Counted from the stretch's first letter, positions 34,667-43,500 are shown. The stretch: 64,000 nucleotides of DNA from Candidatus Paracaedibacteraceae bacterium (GCA_019636035.1 JAHBYI010000001.1:551508-615507); one strand, 5' to 3'. Notes: generated from the sequence alone by a model not told the origin. Translations and numbers: made by a program.

Positions 34667-35965
34667 TTATATTGAGCGCACAGCGAATTGACCGGGATCA
34701 GGCTCAACGTTAGGAGTTGATTCAGAACTGAAATTTTCTTTTATGCGATAAAGAACATAAATTGACACAAGGATTAAGGCAGGGATAATCATCAACGATA
34801 GTTGGTAACTCTTGGATGAGTAAACCCGAACCCCATCACTTATCTCACCACTCCATGTATAATCGAGAATGAAGCCGATCAATGGTTGCAATAGGGCACC
34901 GCCAACCATATTCATAGCATTGCCAAATCCCATAGCGACACCTGTATCATTTTTAGGGTGCAAGCCTTTTATGATTGTCATAAAGGGTAAAAACCCACTC
35001 GATGCCAAGCCAAATAAGAACCATAGGCTCATGAGCGTTAACGTTGACCATGTTTGACAGAAAATTAATCCCGTCAGTATGACAAATGTTGATAAACTGC
35101 CATAAAGCATGGTAACTTTACACCGACCAAAATAATTGGTCAGGATACCGGACAACGGGCTGCCAAATGCCCAGCCAAAAAATAAAAATGATATAATATG
35201 AGCAGATTCTGCTCTTTCGAACCCATAGTAATTTGACATCCAGGAAACACCCCACAGTGAACCCAAAGCCGTTGTTGGTGCAAACATCAGGCCACCGTAA
35301 ACTGCAGTTAACCATGTCTGTTTGCAGGACAGCACGTTTTTTAAGCTTTGACGTAAATCAGTTTTTTGAGGCGATTTGACCTCTGATTCCGGTGTATCGC
35401 GAATAACGGTATAAACCAAAACAGAAATAATGATACCTGTAATAGCAAAAATAGACATGACTTGACGCCACCCGATATTTTCTACGAGCCATGCAAGAGG
35501 AACTTCTCCAAAAACTGCCCCCATCATTCCAACAGCAACAGTTAATCCTGTTACAATACCGAACAGTTTTTTATCAAACCATTTAGTTGCTAATTTGAAC
35601 GCACTGACAACAGCGCAAGCAGAACCAATACCGATAATCAAGCGACTGATTTCTGCTTGTTGAAGTGTTTCGGCACTTCCAAATAAAAAACACCCTAGCG
35701 CACAAACAACACTTGATATTGTAATTAATTTGCGAGGCCCCATACGGTCGAGAGCTAACCCCACGACTAGTTGCATGGCTGCATAGGAATAGAAATAATA
35801 GGCCGACAGGTTTCCTAAAGAAAGCGCAGATATATCAAAGGTTTTCATTAGGTCTTTTGACATAACCCCAGGTGAAACTTGAATCATAAATTCATAGAAA
35901 TAAAAAAGAACAGCACACGACCAGATTAACCATCCCTTTAAGGGGCTTGTTTTATTGTTAAACAT
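34667..35965 (-). CDS. MFS transporter (intracellular-pathogen type)
   Basis: 432 residues, twelve helices. YFYEFMIQVSPGVM in helix 1 and LALDRMGPRKLI as motif A place it in the MFS branch that is expanded in Legionella, Coxiella and rickettsia-like bacteria. It is the last gene of the leftward dioxygenase-aminotransferase-azlC-azlD operon, nine bases after azlD, so it may carry a substrate or product of that pathway. The long polar C-terminal tail (about 30 residues) is not diagnostic. Confidence 0.85.
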   Translation of the reverse strand: MFNNKTSPLKGWLIWSCAVLFYFYEFMIQVSPGVMSKDLMKTFDISALSLGNLSAYYFYSYAAMQLVVGLALDRMGPRKLITISSVVCALGCFLFGSAETLQQAEISRLIIGIGSACAVVSAFKLATKWFDKKLFGIVTGLTVAVGMMGAVFGEVPLAWLVENIGWRQVMSIFAITGIIISVLVYTVIRDTPESEVKSPQKTDLRQSLKNVLSCKQTWLTAVYGGLMFAPTTALGSLWGVSWMSNYYGFERAESAHIISFLFFGWAFGSPLSGILTNYFGRCKVTMLYGSLSTFVILTGLIFCQTWSTLTLMSLWFLFGLASSGFLPFMTIIKGLHPKNDTGVAMGFGNAMNMVGGALLQPLIGFILDYTWSGEISDGVRVYSSKSYQLSLMIIPALILVSIYVLYRIKENFSSESTPNVEPDPGQFAVRSI

Positions 35966-35974
35966 TGTATTTCC

Positions 35975-36298
35975 TTATGATAAGAAAGATTTCAATAATC
36001 CGTAAATTATAACACCCCCAAAAATACTTAAGAGAGCGTGTCGAAACCAAATATGGATAATAGCGGTAAAGAATGCAGCACCAAAAGAAGCAGAGAATAT
36101 CATTTCTCCCTGATGTGCTGCTTCCTTTAGGGTAAATAATGAGAGTATAAGCATAACGCCCGCAGGAAGTTTTTGCCCAAGATATTGGATTGCCCTGTTA
36201 TCTGCAACACTGGACAAGGCTACAAAAGGAAGGTATTTTTGTGAAAATGTAATTGCCGTCATAACAGCAATCGCCAATAAAATATTATAAATATCCAT
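35975..36298 (-). CDS. azlD: Branched-chain amino acid exporter subunit AzlD
   Basis: 107 residues, about four membrane helices. The N-terminal segment MDIYNILLAIAVMTAITF then QKYLPFVAL is the AzlD pattern. It begins 14 bases inside the end of azlC. AzlC-AzlD pairs (BrnF-BrnE in Corynebacterium) export leucine, isoleucine, valine or methionine, and confer azaleucine resistance in Bacillus. Confidence 0.88.
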   Translation of the reverse strand: MDIYNILLAIAVMTAITFSQKYLPFVALSSVADNRAIQYLGQKLPAGVMLILSLFTLKEAAHQGEMIFSASFGAAFFTAIIHIWFRHALLSIFGGVIIYGLLKSFLS

Positions 36299-36968
36299 GA
36301 TTTGCTTCCTTATATTTAAAGTTTCCGAACATCAGAACCAAGCAAACACCCATGCATGAAGATAAGAACAGTGAATTTGGCACGGCTAAACAGGCTAGAA
36401 AACTGATGATCGCAAGAATAAATGGCATGCTGTCCTTTGTGTGATAAGCCTGCTCAATTGTAAGAACAATAAATAATGCAATCAGGGCAAACTCAAGAGC
36501 ACTGAAGTCATAGTTGATTTGTGCCCCTAATATGCTTCCTAGGACAGTTCCCACGACCCAATAGGAATGGGTTAATCCTGTAACCCATAAACTATAAGTG
36601 GAATCATTCTTTTTGGGACTTGTGGATAGAATCGAATATGTCTCATCAGTAATGCCAAAAATTAGGTATAATTTCTTGAAAAAACCAATATCAAATGCCT
36701 TTAGAAAAGGGATCCCATAAAAAATATGCCTTAAATTCACAACAAAAGTTGTGACCGCAACGTCAAGTAATGTCCCGTTATTGAGCATGACGTTCAGGCA
36801 TAAGAATTGAGCTGCCCCTGCATAGACACACAAGCTCATTAACGGGCCAATCCATAAGTTACCTGTCTTGTTGAAAGCCAGGATCCCAAAAGCTAAACCC
36901 AAAGGAAAATAACCAAACAAGGCCGGTAAGGAATCAATAGCACCCAATTTTATAGATTCGTTTTTCAT
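36285..36968 (-). CDS. azlC: Branched-chain amino acid exporter subunit AzlC
   Basis: 227 residues, several helices. The start DSLPALFGYFPLGLAFGILA and later GAAQFLCLNVMLNNG and NLRHIFYGIPF are the AzlC/BrnF signature (G-A-[AS]-Q, N-x-R-[HY]). Start overlaps the aminotransferase stop by four bases and the end overlaps azlD by 14, so the four genes are one translational unit. Probably exports the amino acid made or modified by the two upstream enzymes. Confidence 0.9.
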   Translation of the reverse strand: MKNESIKLGAIDSLPALFGYFPLGLAFGILAFNKTGNLWIGPLMSLCVYAGAAQFLCLNVMLNNGTLLDVAVTTFVVNLRHIFYGIPFLKAFDIGFFKKLYLIFGITDETYSILSTSPKKNDSTYSLWVTGLTHSYWVVGTVLGSILGAQINYDFSALEFALIALFIVLTIEQAYHTKDSMPFILAIISFLACLAVPNSLFLSSCMGVCLVLMFGNFKYKEANHGYL

Positions 36969-38038
36969 TTATACTCCGCAAGTGCTGTTGACATTCGATG
37001 TAATCCGGTTTCTAAAATTTCTGCAGGACGTCCAAAGGAAACGCGAATGGCGTTTTTATCATCAAAAACTTCAGCTGGCATCACGAGAACTTTTTGTTGT
37101 TGCAACAGCAGTCTGGCAAATTTTTGCGTATCAACATGGGAGGGGAAAACGATATACGCAAAGGGCGTTCCTTGGGGGCTGATCAGTTTTAACTCAGGAT
37201 GGGTATCTATCCATTTCTTTAATATTTCTAATCCAGAAGATGCCATATTATGATAACGATTAACATATTTGTCAAAATCATTTAAAACTTGTTCTGCTAA
37301 TCGTTCGCACAGATGAGAGTTACAAACCGTAATATAGCGACGGTAATTGATCATCTGGTCAATTGTTTCTTTTGGCCCGACAAACCAGCCAACGCGTAAA
37401 CCGGGAAATCCAAAGATTTTAGAAAGGCTTGAGACACACCCGGAAAATCCTAACTCTCTTGTGTTGACAATACTTTCTTTATAATCAGTAAGATACTCTT
37501 CATCATTAAGAACAAAAATATCCCTGGAACGACAATAATCTTTGATCTCAGTTAAAGTCGCTGAAGACAACGTTTTGCCCGTGGGGTTATGAGGTGAGTT
37601 GAGGATGATCAGTTTGGTTTTATCGGTTAAATAAGGTTTGATAAGTGATAAGTTCAGGTCATAGCCATGTTTTGACAAATCAACAACATCAACATTGGCT
37701 CCCAGGGCGATCGGTACATCCCAGGATTGTTGCCAGCCTGGTGAAAAGGTGACGACATGATCGTCAGCTTTCAGAAGTGTTTGATAGAATATATATAAGG
37801 CTTCCTGGCTGCCGTTTGTGATCATCACTTCAGAAAAATCTACGCCATATTTGGCGGCAATGATTTCTCTAAGCTTGGAATCTCCCGAATCAAGACTATA
37901 ATTGAGGTGATAATTTTCTGTTAAATTCAGATCATGCAGATGATGATATTGGATACCACTTTCAGCAAGGTCGATTTCAAATCGCCCGTCTGCTTCTTGA
38001 AACAGCCAATCTTGAATTTTGTAATTTGATATTTTCAT
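36965..38038 (-). CDS. PLP-dependent class I/II aminotransferase
   Basis: 357 residues, fold-type I. TNGSQEALY holds the cofactor phosphate region, NSPHNPTGKTL is the conserved NPTG loop, FVLNDEEYL provides the Asp that binds the pyridine nitrogen, SSLSKIFGFPGLRVGW carries the Schiff-base Lys, and IRVSFGRP the carboxylate-binding Arg. Family resemblance is to capreomycidine/threonine-phosphate/histidinol-type enzymes; the exact reaction is not decidable. It lies between the dioxygenase (17-base gap) and azlC (overlap), so a role on the hydroxylated or precursor amino acid is likely. Confidence 0.88.
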   Translation of the reverse strand: MKISNYKIQDWLFQEADGRFEIDLAESGIQYHHLHDLNLTENYHLNYSLDSGDSKLREIIAAKYGVDFSEVMITNGSQEALYIFYQTLLKADDHVVTFSPGWQQSWDVPIALGANVDVVDLSKHGYDLNLSLIKPYLTDKTKLIILNSPHNPTGKTLSSATLTEIKDYCRSRDIFVLNDEEYLTDYKESIVNTRELGFSGCVSSLSKIFGFPGLRVGWFVGPKETIDQMINYRRYITVCNSHLCERLAEQVLNDFDKYVNRYHNMASSGLEILKKWIDTHPELKLISPQGTPFAYIVFPSHVDTQKFARLLLQQQKVLVMPAEVFDDKNAIRVSFGRPAEILETGLHRMSTALAEYK

Positions 38039-38055
38039 TTTTATGTCCTTGGGTA

Positions 38056-38676
38056 TTAGATACTTTGAAATGTTGCGACAATGACGTCCCTGTAAGCCAT
38101 ACCAGGAATTTTAGGGCTAATATTCGAGGTATAATGGGCAACTGATTTATCAGAGAACACAATCTGTTCCCCGGGTATTAGGGTTCCCTCATAGACGATT
38201 TTTGTATGATCCTGTGCATCAAGCAGAACAGATACGCCACCACTAAGATTATGGGTGTTGATGCAGCTGACTGTCACATAATCAAATCCATCTTGGTGGA
38301 TGCCTTCTGGGGTTGGAATTCCTTGATTTTCTGTGTCTGCAAGAATGCGAATCTGATGAATGCCAACAGTATAATTGTTTTGAGGGATTTGATTGTAAGC
38401 ATTCATAATGATCTGTTCGCAGACATTTTCCTTAATGGACGCATCAATATTTTCAAATTTGCGAGGAACACCACCAACATATGAGTTCAATTGTTTTGAT
38501 TGCTCAAAAATCTGTGGTTGTTCATCCCAGTAAAAGGCCCTATTGACAATCATCCCTGTTGCATAAGTTCGGCGACGATAGGGAAACGCGGATTTAAGAT
38601 ACTGATCCTCTGGAATCGTATCAAATGAATGCACTAAATTGCTTGATACCTTTGGTAAAGTGACAAGTGTATACAT
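38056..38676 (-). CDS. 2-oxoglutarate/Fe(II) amino-acid hydroxylase (IDO-like, PF10014)
   Basis: 206 residues; GGAG seven bases upstream supports the ATG. The iron triad is visible: H127-x-D129 in EGIHQDGFDYV and distal H181 in SVAHYTSN, with R196 (YRDVIVATF) to hold 2-oxoglutarate. This is the pattern of the family of Bacillus thuringiensis L-isoleucine dioxygenase, which makes 4-hydroxyisoleucine; relatives hydroxylate leucine, methionine or norleucine. First gene of the leftward operon with aminotransferase, azlC, azlD and an MFS transporter. The ~200-base gap upstream, shared with the LuxR gene, is very A+T-rich and holds an imperfect hairpin around 38716-38742. Confidence 0.86.
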   Translation of the reverse strand: MYTLVTLPKVSSNLVHSFDTIPEDQYLKSAFPYRRRTYATGMIVNRAFYWDEQPQIFEQSKQLNSYVGGVPRKFENIDASIKENVCEQIIMNAYNQIPQNNYTVGIHQIRILADTENQGIPTPEGIHQDGFDYVTVSCINTHNLSGGVSVLLDAQDHTKIVYEGTLIPGEQIVFSDKSVAHYTSNISPKIPGMAYRDVIVATFQSI

Positions 38677-38892
38677 CGGGAAACTCCATTGATGTCTGGT
38701 TTTTTTGGATTTATTTGATTTTATAGATTTTTTTATAAATCAGAGCATCCATTTACTTAACAGATATATAGTTTGGCTATAAAATTACAATCAGTATAAA
38801 ATACGTATGGATTTATTATTTTAAATCGGATAGAATCCGCAAAGGCTTTCTGTCGGTGCAATTTATAGTAATAAATCTTTTTGGTATTTAAA

Positions 38893-39627
38893 ATGACCAA
38901 TAATTCAAAGTATATGAACGTATTTCTGAATGAAATGTGGAATACAAAAGTTGAGGATTTGGACGAATTACATTCTATATTTTCACCAAATTTAGTTGCA
39001 TTGAGCCCCCTTGGTGTAAAAACAGGTGTTGATAACTTGAAGCAAACGAATATAACCTGGTCTCAAGGATTCCCGGATATGGTATTATCCAATATTGATA
39101 TTTTTAATGCAGGAGATGCGGTTGTTGCCCAATGGAAGAGTTCGGGGACTAATATCAATTCTTTTAATGGCAGTAACCCGACAGGTAAAAAAATTGAATA
39201 TGATGGTGTGACTATTTTTCAATTTAATGGTCAAGAAGTCATTCGGTACAAATGTATCATTAATATGCTGGATATTTATACTCAGCTTGGTTTTTTCTTA
39301 GAACAGGAAACTTATACCAATCAGGGGTTAATCCGTCGTAATTATTCGTTGTTACTTGCTGAAATAAAACGACATATGCCATTTTCAAGTTTGTCAGACC
39401 GCGAATTGGAGTGTACCTGCTTTTTTATTCAAGGGTGGTCTGCCAAGCAAATAGCCATTCATTTGAATTGTTCGTACCGAACAGTGCAGCATCACATGGC
39501 AAAAACAATGGAAAAATTGAATTGCCACGCAAAGAACCAGATCTTTGATCTTTTAAAAAGCCTTAAGGTGTTACCTCTCTTTGAGGACTTGTATAAAGTT
39601 TGTTTTAATAAATATATCAATAAGTAA
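38893..39627 (+). CDS. SnoaL-like domain fused to LuxR-type HTH regulator
   Basis: 244 residues from the ATG at 38893 (an earlier in-frame TTG at 38881 is possible). Residues ~1-130 form a SnoaL/NTF2-like cone (MWNTKVEDLDELHSIFSPN, NLKQTNITWSQGFPD, GKKIEYDGVTIFQF), normally a small-molecule pocket. The C-terminus is a LuxR/FixJ helix-turn-helix: SLSDRELECTCFFIQGWSAKQIAIHLNCSYRTVQHH. It is divergent to the dioxygenase operon and directly upstream of the MHS transporter, so it is the natural regulator of both, with the ligand perhaps being the transported or hydroxylated compound (inference). Confidence 0.82.
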   Translation: MTNNSKYMNVFLNEMWNTKVEDLDELHSIFSPNLVALSPLGVKTGVDNLKQTNITWSQGFPDMVLSNIDIFNAGDAVVAQWKSSGTNINSFNGSNPTGKKIEYDGVTIFQFNGQEVIRYKCIINMLDIYTQLGFFLEQETYTNQGLIRRNYSLLLAEIKRHMPFSSLSDRELECTCFFIQGWSAKQIAIHLNCSYRTVQHHMAKTMEKLNCHAKNQIFDLLKSLKVLPLFEDLYKVCFNKYINK

Positions 39628-39638
39628 CAATAATTATC

Positions 39639-40889
39639 ATGAAGCAGATATTAAATTTTCGTATTTTTCTGGCAGCGTCTTTTGGCAATATTTTAGAGTT
39701 TTATGATTTTTCAACATATGGCTTGATGATGTCGGTTATGGCTCCTTTATTTTTCCCGGCAAGTGATCCTATGATGAGTTTGCTTATGGCGTGTGGTGCA
39801 TTTTCAGCCAGTTTTATTGTTAGGCCTCTTGGAGGGTTAGTTTTTGGGTATATTGGTGATCAATATGGTGGTAAAGCTTCTTTTTCATTGAGTTTGATTT
39901 TCATGGCTTTGTCAACAAGTGCCATTGGGCTATTACCTGTTTATGATGATATTGGCATTGTATCCCCGCTTTTATTAATCCTTTGCCGTGTTATCCAAGG
40001 AATATGTATCGGAGGGGAGTTCAGCAGTTCTCTTATTTATGCCAGTGAGCATTTTAATAGAAAACAATCTCATCCGGCCTTTATAACAGGGTGTATTACG
40101 GCAGCAGGTGTTAGTGGTTGGTTTCTAAGTTCACTGATTGGGTATTTATCCATCGAAAGTTCATTGCCTTTTGCATCATGGCGATTGCCATTCCTATTGG
40201 GGTCTTGCGTTGGGTTTTTCGGGTTTTATGTGCGGCAATCTTTACCGGATACTGTATTGACGAAACCCAAGGATCTAAACAACTTCAAAATTATCAAAAC
40301 GGAAATACCCGGTATTTTATCCATAGCCAGCATTGGAATTGTCATGGGTATATTGTTCTATGGTTTTCATATTTTCCCAAGCAGTTACCTGCCTACCAAG
40401 TTTCCATCCATATCGCATTCCCAGGTTCTTCAGTATACAAGTTTTGGAATCGGGATTTATATGTTATTTTTACCGCTGTCAGGGTGGATTTCAGATAAAC
40501 TCGGGCACCTGAGGGTGATGAAAATATTTTCCTATTTGACTATTTTGGTTGCAAGCCTGATCTTCTCATTCATTTTATCCGGTGTTCCTAAACTTATTCT
40601 ATGTGCTGAATTTCTGGCATCATTCATCTTGGCCGGATATATGGCACCTGCAACATACATTATGACACAAAGTTTTTCAGATGGTATTCGTTATCGCCTG
40701 GTATCTTTAAGTTATAATTTAGGGGCATCGCTGGTCGGTGGGTTGACACCATCCATTTTGTTGTTCTTTATTTCGTCATATGGATCTTTTTATTTGCCTG
40801 GGTTATTTATTGCTGCTTGTGGTATCGCAGGCGTCTTATCAAGTCATTATTTTGAAAAAAGGTTTGCAGGAATTAAAAAACTGAGTTAA
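39639..40889 (+). CDS. MHS-type MFS symporter (ProP/KgtP-like)
   Basis: 416 residues, twelve helices. FGNILEFYDFSTYG in helix 1, GYIGDQYGGKASF as motif A and CRVIQGICIGGEFSSS in helix 4 identify the metabolite:H+ symporter branch, whose members import betaine, proline, 2-oxoglutarate, citrate or shikimate. It follows the LuxR-type gene by 11 bases and is the second gene of that unit. The TPP riboswitch begins ~12 bases after its stop. The next gene is a related paralogue. Confidence 0.87.
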   Translation: MKQILNFRIFLAASFGNILEFYDFSTYGLMMSVMAPLFFPASDPMMSLLMACGAFSASFIVRPLGGLVFGYIGDQYGGKASFSLSLIFMALSTSAIGLLPVYDDIGIVSPLLLILCRVIQGICIGGEFSSSLIYASEHFNRKQSHPAFITGCITAAGVSGWFLSSLIGYLSIESSLPFASWRLPFLLGSCVGFFGFYVRQSLPDTVLTKPKDLNNFKIIKTEIPGILSIASIGIVMGILFYGFHIFPSSYLPTKFPSISHSQVLQYTSFGIGIYMLFLPLSGWISDKLGHLRVMKIFSYLTILVASLIFSFILSGVPKLILCAEFLASFILAGYMAPATYIMTQSFSDGIRYRLVSLSYNLGASLVGGLTPSILLFFISSYGSFYLPGLFIAACGIAGVLSSHYFEKRFAGIKKLS

Positions 40890-40901
40890 TGATAACGAAT
40901 A

Positions 40902-40985
40902 ACCGGGGGTGCCCTTTGAGGGCTGAGAGATTGATCTGCAATCAACCCTTTGAACCTGATGTAGTTAGAACTACCGTAGGAAGAG
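40902..40985 (+). promoter_or_regulatory. TPP (thiamine pyrophosphate) riboswitch
   Basis: The conserved THI-box elements occur in order: ACCGGGGGTGCC, then GGCTGAGA, ACCCTTTGAACCTGAT, GTTAGAACTACC and GTAGGAAG. The 3' end runs into the GAGG ribosome-binding site of the next gene, whose ATG is at 40994, so ligand binding should hide that site and block translation; no intrinsic terminator is visible. An ORF start at 40889 would run through the aptamer and is rejected. Confidence 0.95.
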
Positions 40986-40993
40986 GAAAGCAT

Positions 40994-42178
40994 ATGTCAT
41001 TGACTACCGTGGCGACGTCACGCACGCACCGTTTGTCTATTTGTGGTACAATCTTAGAATATTACGATTATGCGTTGTATGGATTTTGTGCCGGATTTCT
41101 GGCGGACAAGTTATTTCCAAGTCTTAACCCGGATTGGGCACTTTTACGAACTTATTTAGTATTTTGTGCCGGCTCTTTTGCAAAACCCTTTGGGGCACTC
41201 ATCTTTGGTTGGGTTGGCGATATCATGGGGCGACGTCCGGCTTTGCGATGGAGTATGCTGGGAATTGTTGTACCCACTTTTACAATTGCTCTGATTCCGG
41301 AGGGACTCTCGCCACAAATTGCCATGACGACGGTTTTAGTTTCTCGGATGTTTCAAGGTATTTTTATTGCCGGCGAAAGTGATGGCGTTCGTGTTCGATT
41401 ATTTGAATCCGGTGTTTCTCCCTACATTCTCAATGCTGCGGCTGGGGTTTCGTGTTATATCGGGATTTATCTGGCATCTCAGGCCGCTTATTTTGCTGAG
41501 ATAACCCCTGATTTATGGCGGCTTCCCTTTTTATTGGGGGGCTGTGCCGGTTTGGGGTTATTTTGGGCACGAAGGCACATAACGGAATCACCGCAGTTTT
41601 CTCGCCCTAAAGTGTTAATCGGTAAGCCTGATTTCCGTGGATTGCTAGCGACAATTTTACTCTGCGGATCTGTAGGAGGGACGTACCACTTATTTTTTGT
41701 GTATCAGCCAACATACTGGTCAAAAATCTTGGGCATCTTAACACCGGCAGCAGCACAAAATCTGATTAGTTACGCTTTGTTGATGTATATTCCAAGCCTT
41801 TTCTTGAGTGCTGTCTTAGCAGAAAGATATGGGGGGATGAAAGTTGTTTTAGTTGGGGGGCTGGGTGCGCTCTTGTTAACGCCTTTTTTAGAGGCATCTT
41901 TTTATATCCTTGCTCTTTTTAGTTTGGCCTTAGGTGCTATGCACAGCTCGGGGTTTGTTATGTTAATGCAGCAATTTCCGGCCACATCGAGGTATCGCCA
42001 TATTAGTTTTGGACATTCATTAGGATCTTTGATGTTTTCAGGAACAGCCCCGCTTGTTGCATCCTATCTTTGGCAGAAGTGGCATGATCCTAACCTGATC
42101 AAATATCATTTGACGGTTCTCTTTGCCATGAGTCTGATTGGGTTAAGTCTGATCAAGCCCAAAAGCCATTTGCTATAA
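40994..42178 (+). CDS. TPP-riboswitch-controlled MFS transporter (predicted thiamine or precursor importer)
   Basis: 394 residues, twelve helices, start fixed by GAGG at the end of the riboswitch. CGTILEYYDYALYG in helix 1, GWVGDIMGRRPALR as motif A and SRMFQGIFIAGESDG in helix 4 make it an MHS-type symporter, paralogous to the gene before it. Control by a TPP riboswitch is strong contextual evidence for transport of thiamine, its phosphate or a pyrimidine/thiazole precursor; none of the named thiamine transporter families (ThiT, PnuT, ThiBPQ) is recognised. No thiamine biosynthesis genes are in the window. Confidence 0.85.
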   Translation: MSLTTVATSRTHRLSICGTILEYYDYALYGFCAGFLADKLFPSLNPDWALLRTYLVFCAGSFAKPFGALIFGWVGDIMGRRPALRWSMLGIVVPTFTIALIPEGLSPQIAMTTVLVSRMFQGIFIAGESDGVRVRLFESGVSPYILNAAAGVSCYIGIYLASQAAYFAEITPDLWRLPFLLGGCAGLGLFWARRHITESPQFSRPKVLIGKPDFRGLLATILLCGSVGGTYHLFFVYQPTYWSKILGILTPAAAQNLISYALLMYIPSLFLSAVLAERYGGMKVVLVGGLGALLLTPFLEASFYILALFSLALGAMHSSGFVMLMQQFPATSRYRHISFGHSLGSLMFSGTAPLVASYLWQKWHDPNLIKYHLTVLFAMSLIGLSLIKPKSHLL

Positions 42179-42230
42179 AGTTTCTAGCCGTGTTGAAATT
42201 TCTGGTGCACCTTTTTTATATTTTAATTCT

Positions 42231-42263
42231 TGTACAATTGAATTTTGGAAATTCAATTGTACA
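42231..42263. terminator. Perfect 15-bp hairpin between convergent genes
   Basis: TGTACAATTGAATTT (42231-42245), loop TGG, AAATTCAATTGTACA (42249-42263). It follows the riboswitch-controlled transporter by ~50 bases and covers the last codons and stop of the convergent rsm22-like gene. T-rich stretches lie on both sides, so it could end transcripts in both directions, although the stem is A+T-rich for a terminator. Confidence 0.6.
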
Positions 42264-43134
42264 GATTTTGAGTAATTTTTTGACCCCAGTGTAGGATTTT
42301 TAGATTTTTATATTGTTGAGATTTTGATTTGCTATAGGTGATTGTCTCAAGATGGCCTGTTGCTGTGCAGACTTCGAAACTGCCGTGACCTGACCGATGC
42401 TGGGGGGATTTTGTAACGCGGCTGTAAGTTCCAGACACAGCCTGTTTACTGAGAATCAGATAGCTGAATTTCTCATCTTCATAACCAAGATCTCCTCCCT
42501 TAAGTCGACGATGCTCTGATGATCGGGAGAGGCGGGTTTTAAAATGGCACCAATCCGTGCCTTGGATTGGGCAGTCTAGGGTATGGGGGCAGGGGGCTAA
42601 GATATGTGCGCCTTGGGCAATAAGGTGATGACGTGCTTTTCTCAGTTGGGAAAAAGCATCGGGTGTGCCGGCAGTTATTATGATTAGATAATCCCTTGTT
42701 GCTTGCCACAGTCGATCAAGAATGGCTGAACATTCTGATTCCGGTAATTCATTTAAAACATAGGACAGGATAACCACATCGGCAGCAGGGAGTTCTGAAG
42801 AAGCCTTTAATTTTTGTCGGATCCACTGACCGTTTGGCACAAGGTCTTGCCCGGTTGCCCACATATGCGGATCATCTTCTATCAGAATTGTTTGAAGATC
42901 TGAGAATCGATTTAAGAGAGCTAAACTTGCTGTTCCGGGCCCCGCACCAACATCAAGGCTGATCGTTGGTGTGTAGTGTTGCGGGAGTTCATCTAAACAT
43001 CGGTTGATGGCTGCTTGTGTTGCAGGCATACGAGCTGTTTTATAGGCAAGGGCTTCGTCTTTCGATCGTAAGCCCTTTTTATCAGAGGTATGGCGATAAC
43101 GATGGCTGAGATCACCATAGGTTTTTGAGTCCAT
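42253..43134 (-). CDS. Rsm22-family small-subunit-associated methyltransferase-like protein
   Basis: 293 residues. The SAM-binding motif is SLDVGAGPGTAS (about residue 59), with VVILSYVLNELPE as motif post-II. The C-terminal half has the Rsm22/METTL17 signature: APCPHTLDCPIQGTDWCHF, then RRLKGGDLGYEDEKFSYLI. Mitochondrial relatives bind the small ribosomal subunit and METTL17 holds a [4Fe-4S] cluster through this kind of cysteine set. Its place as last gene of the isc operon, 25 bases after fdx, fits an Fe-S cofactor. Confidence 0.9.
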   Translation of the reverse strand: MDSKTYGDLSHRYRHTSDKKGLRSKDEALAYKTARMPATQAAINRCLDELPQHYTPTISLDVGAGPGTASLALLNRFSDLQTILIEDDPHMWATGQDLVPNGQWIRQKLKASSELPAADVVILSYVLNELPESECSAILDRLWQATRDYLIIITAGTPDAFSQLRKARHHLIAQGAHILAPCPHTLDCPIQGTDWCHFKTRLSRSSEHRRLKGGDLGYEDEKFSYLILSKQAVSGTYSRVTKSPQHRSGHGSFEVCTATGHLETITYSKSKSQQYKNLKILHWGQKITQNLYN

Positions 43135-43159
43135 AATTCTGTATCTTTACGAAAGAAAC

Positions 43160-43489
43160 TTAGACCGACATGTTGCGTGTGCCTGCCGGCAAACGTAAGA
43201 CTAAGCCATCCAATTCATCGCTCATAATGATTTGGCATCCAAGGCGGGATGTATGGGTCAATCCAAAGGCCAGATCCAACATATCTTCTTCGTCTTCGGT
43301 CGCTTCTGCTAAAACATCAAACCATTCTTGATCGACAATAACGTGGCATGTTGAGCAGGCTAAGGATCCTTCGCAGGCACCTTCGAGATCGATATCATTG
43401 CGATGTGCAATTTCGAGGATAGATAGGCCGACAGGGGCATCAACGTCTTTTGTGTTTCCGGCTTGATCAATAAATGTAATTTTTGGCAT
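43160..43489 (-). CDS. fdx: Isc-type [2Fe-2S] ferredoxin
   Basis: 109 residues. Cluster cysteines are in [10 protein letters not shown] (C-x5-C-x2-C) and the downstream RLGCQI, the spacing of adrenodoxin-type ferredoxins. It supplies electrons for cluster assembly on IscU. It lies 11 bases after hscA in the isc operon. Confidence 0.94.
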   Translation of the reverse strand: MPKITFIDQAGNTKDVDAPVGLSILEIAHRNDIDLEGACEGSLACSTCHVIVDQEWFDVLAEATEDEEDMLDLAFGLTHTSRLGCQIIMSDELDGLVLRLPAGTRNMSV

Positions 43490-43500
43490 TGTTTTCTCTC

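Noticed and set aside
40889..40993. Upstream extension of the riboswitch-controlled transporter to a start at 40889
   Set aside because: The extra codons run through the TPP aptamer; the real start is the ATG at 40994 behind GAGG.
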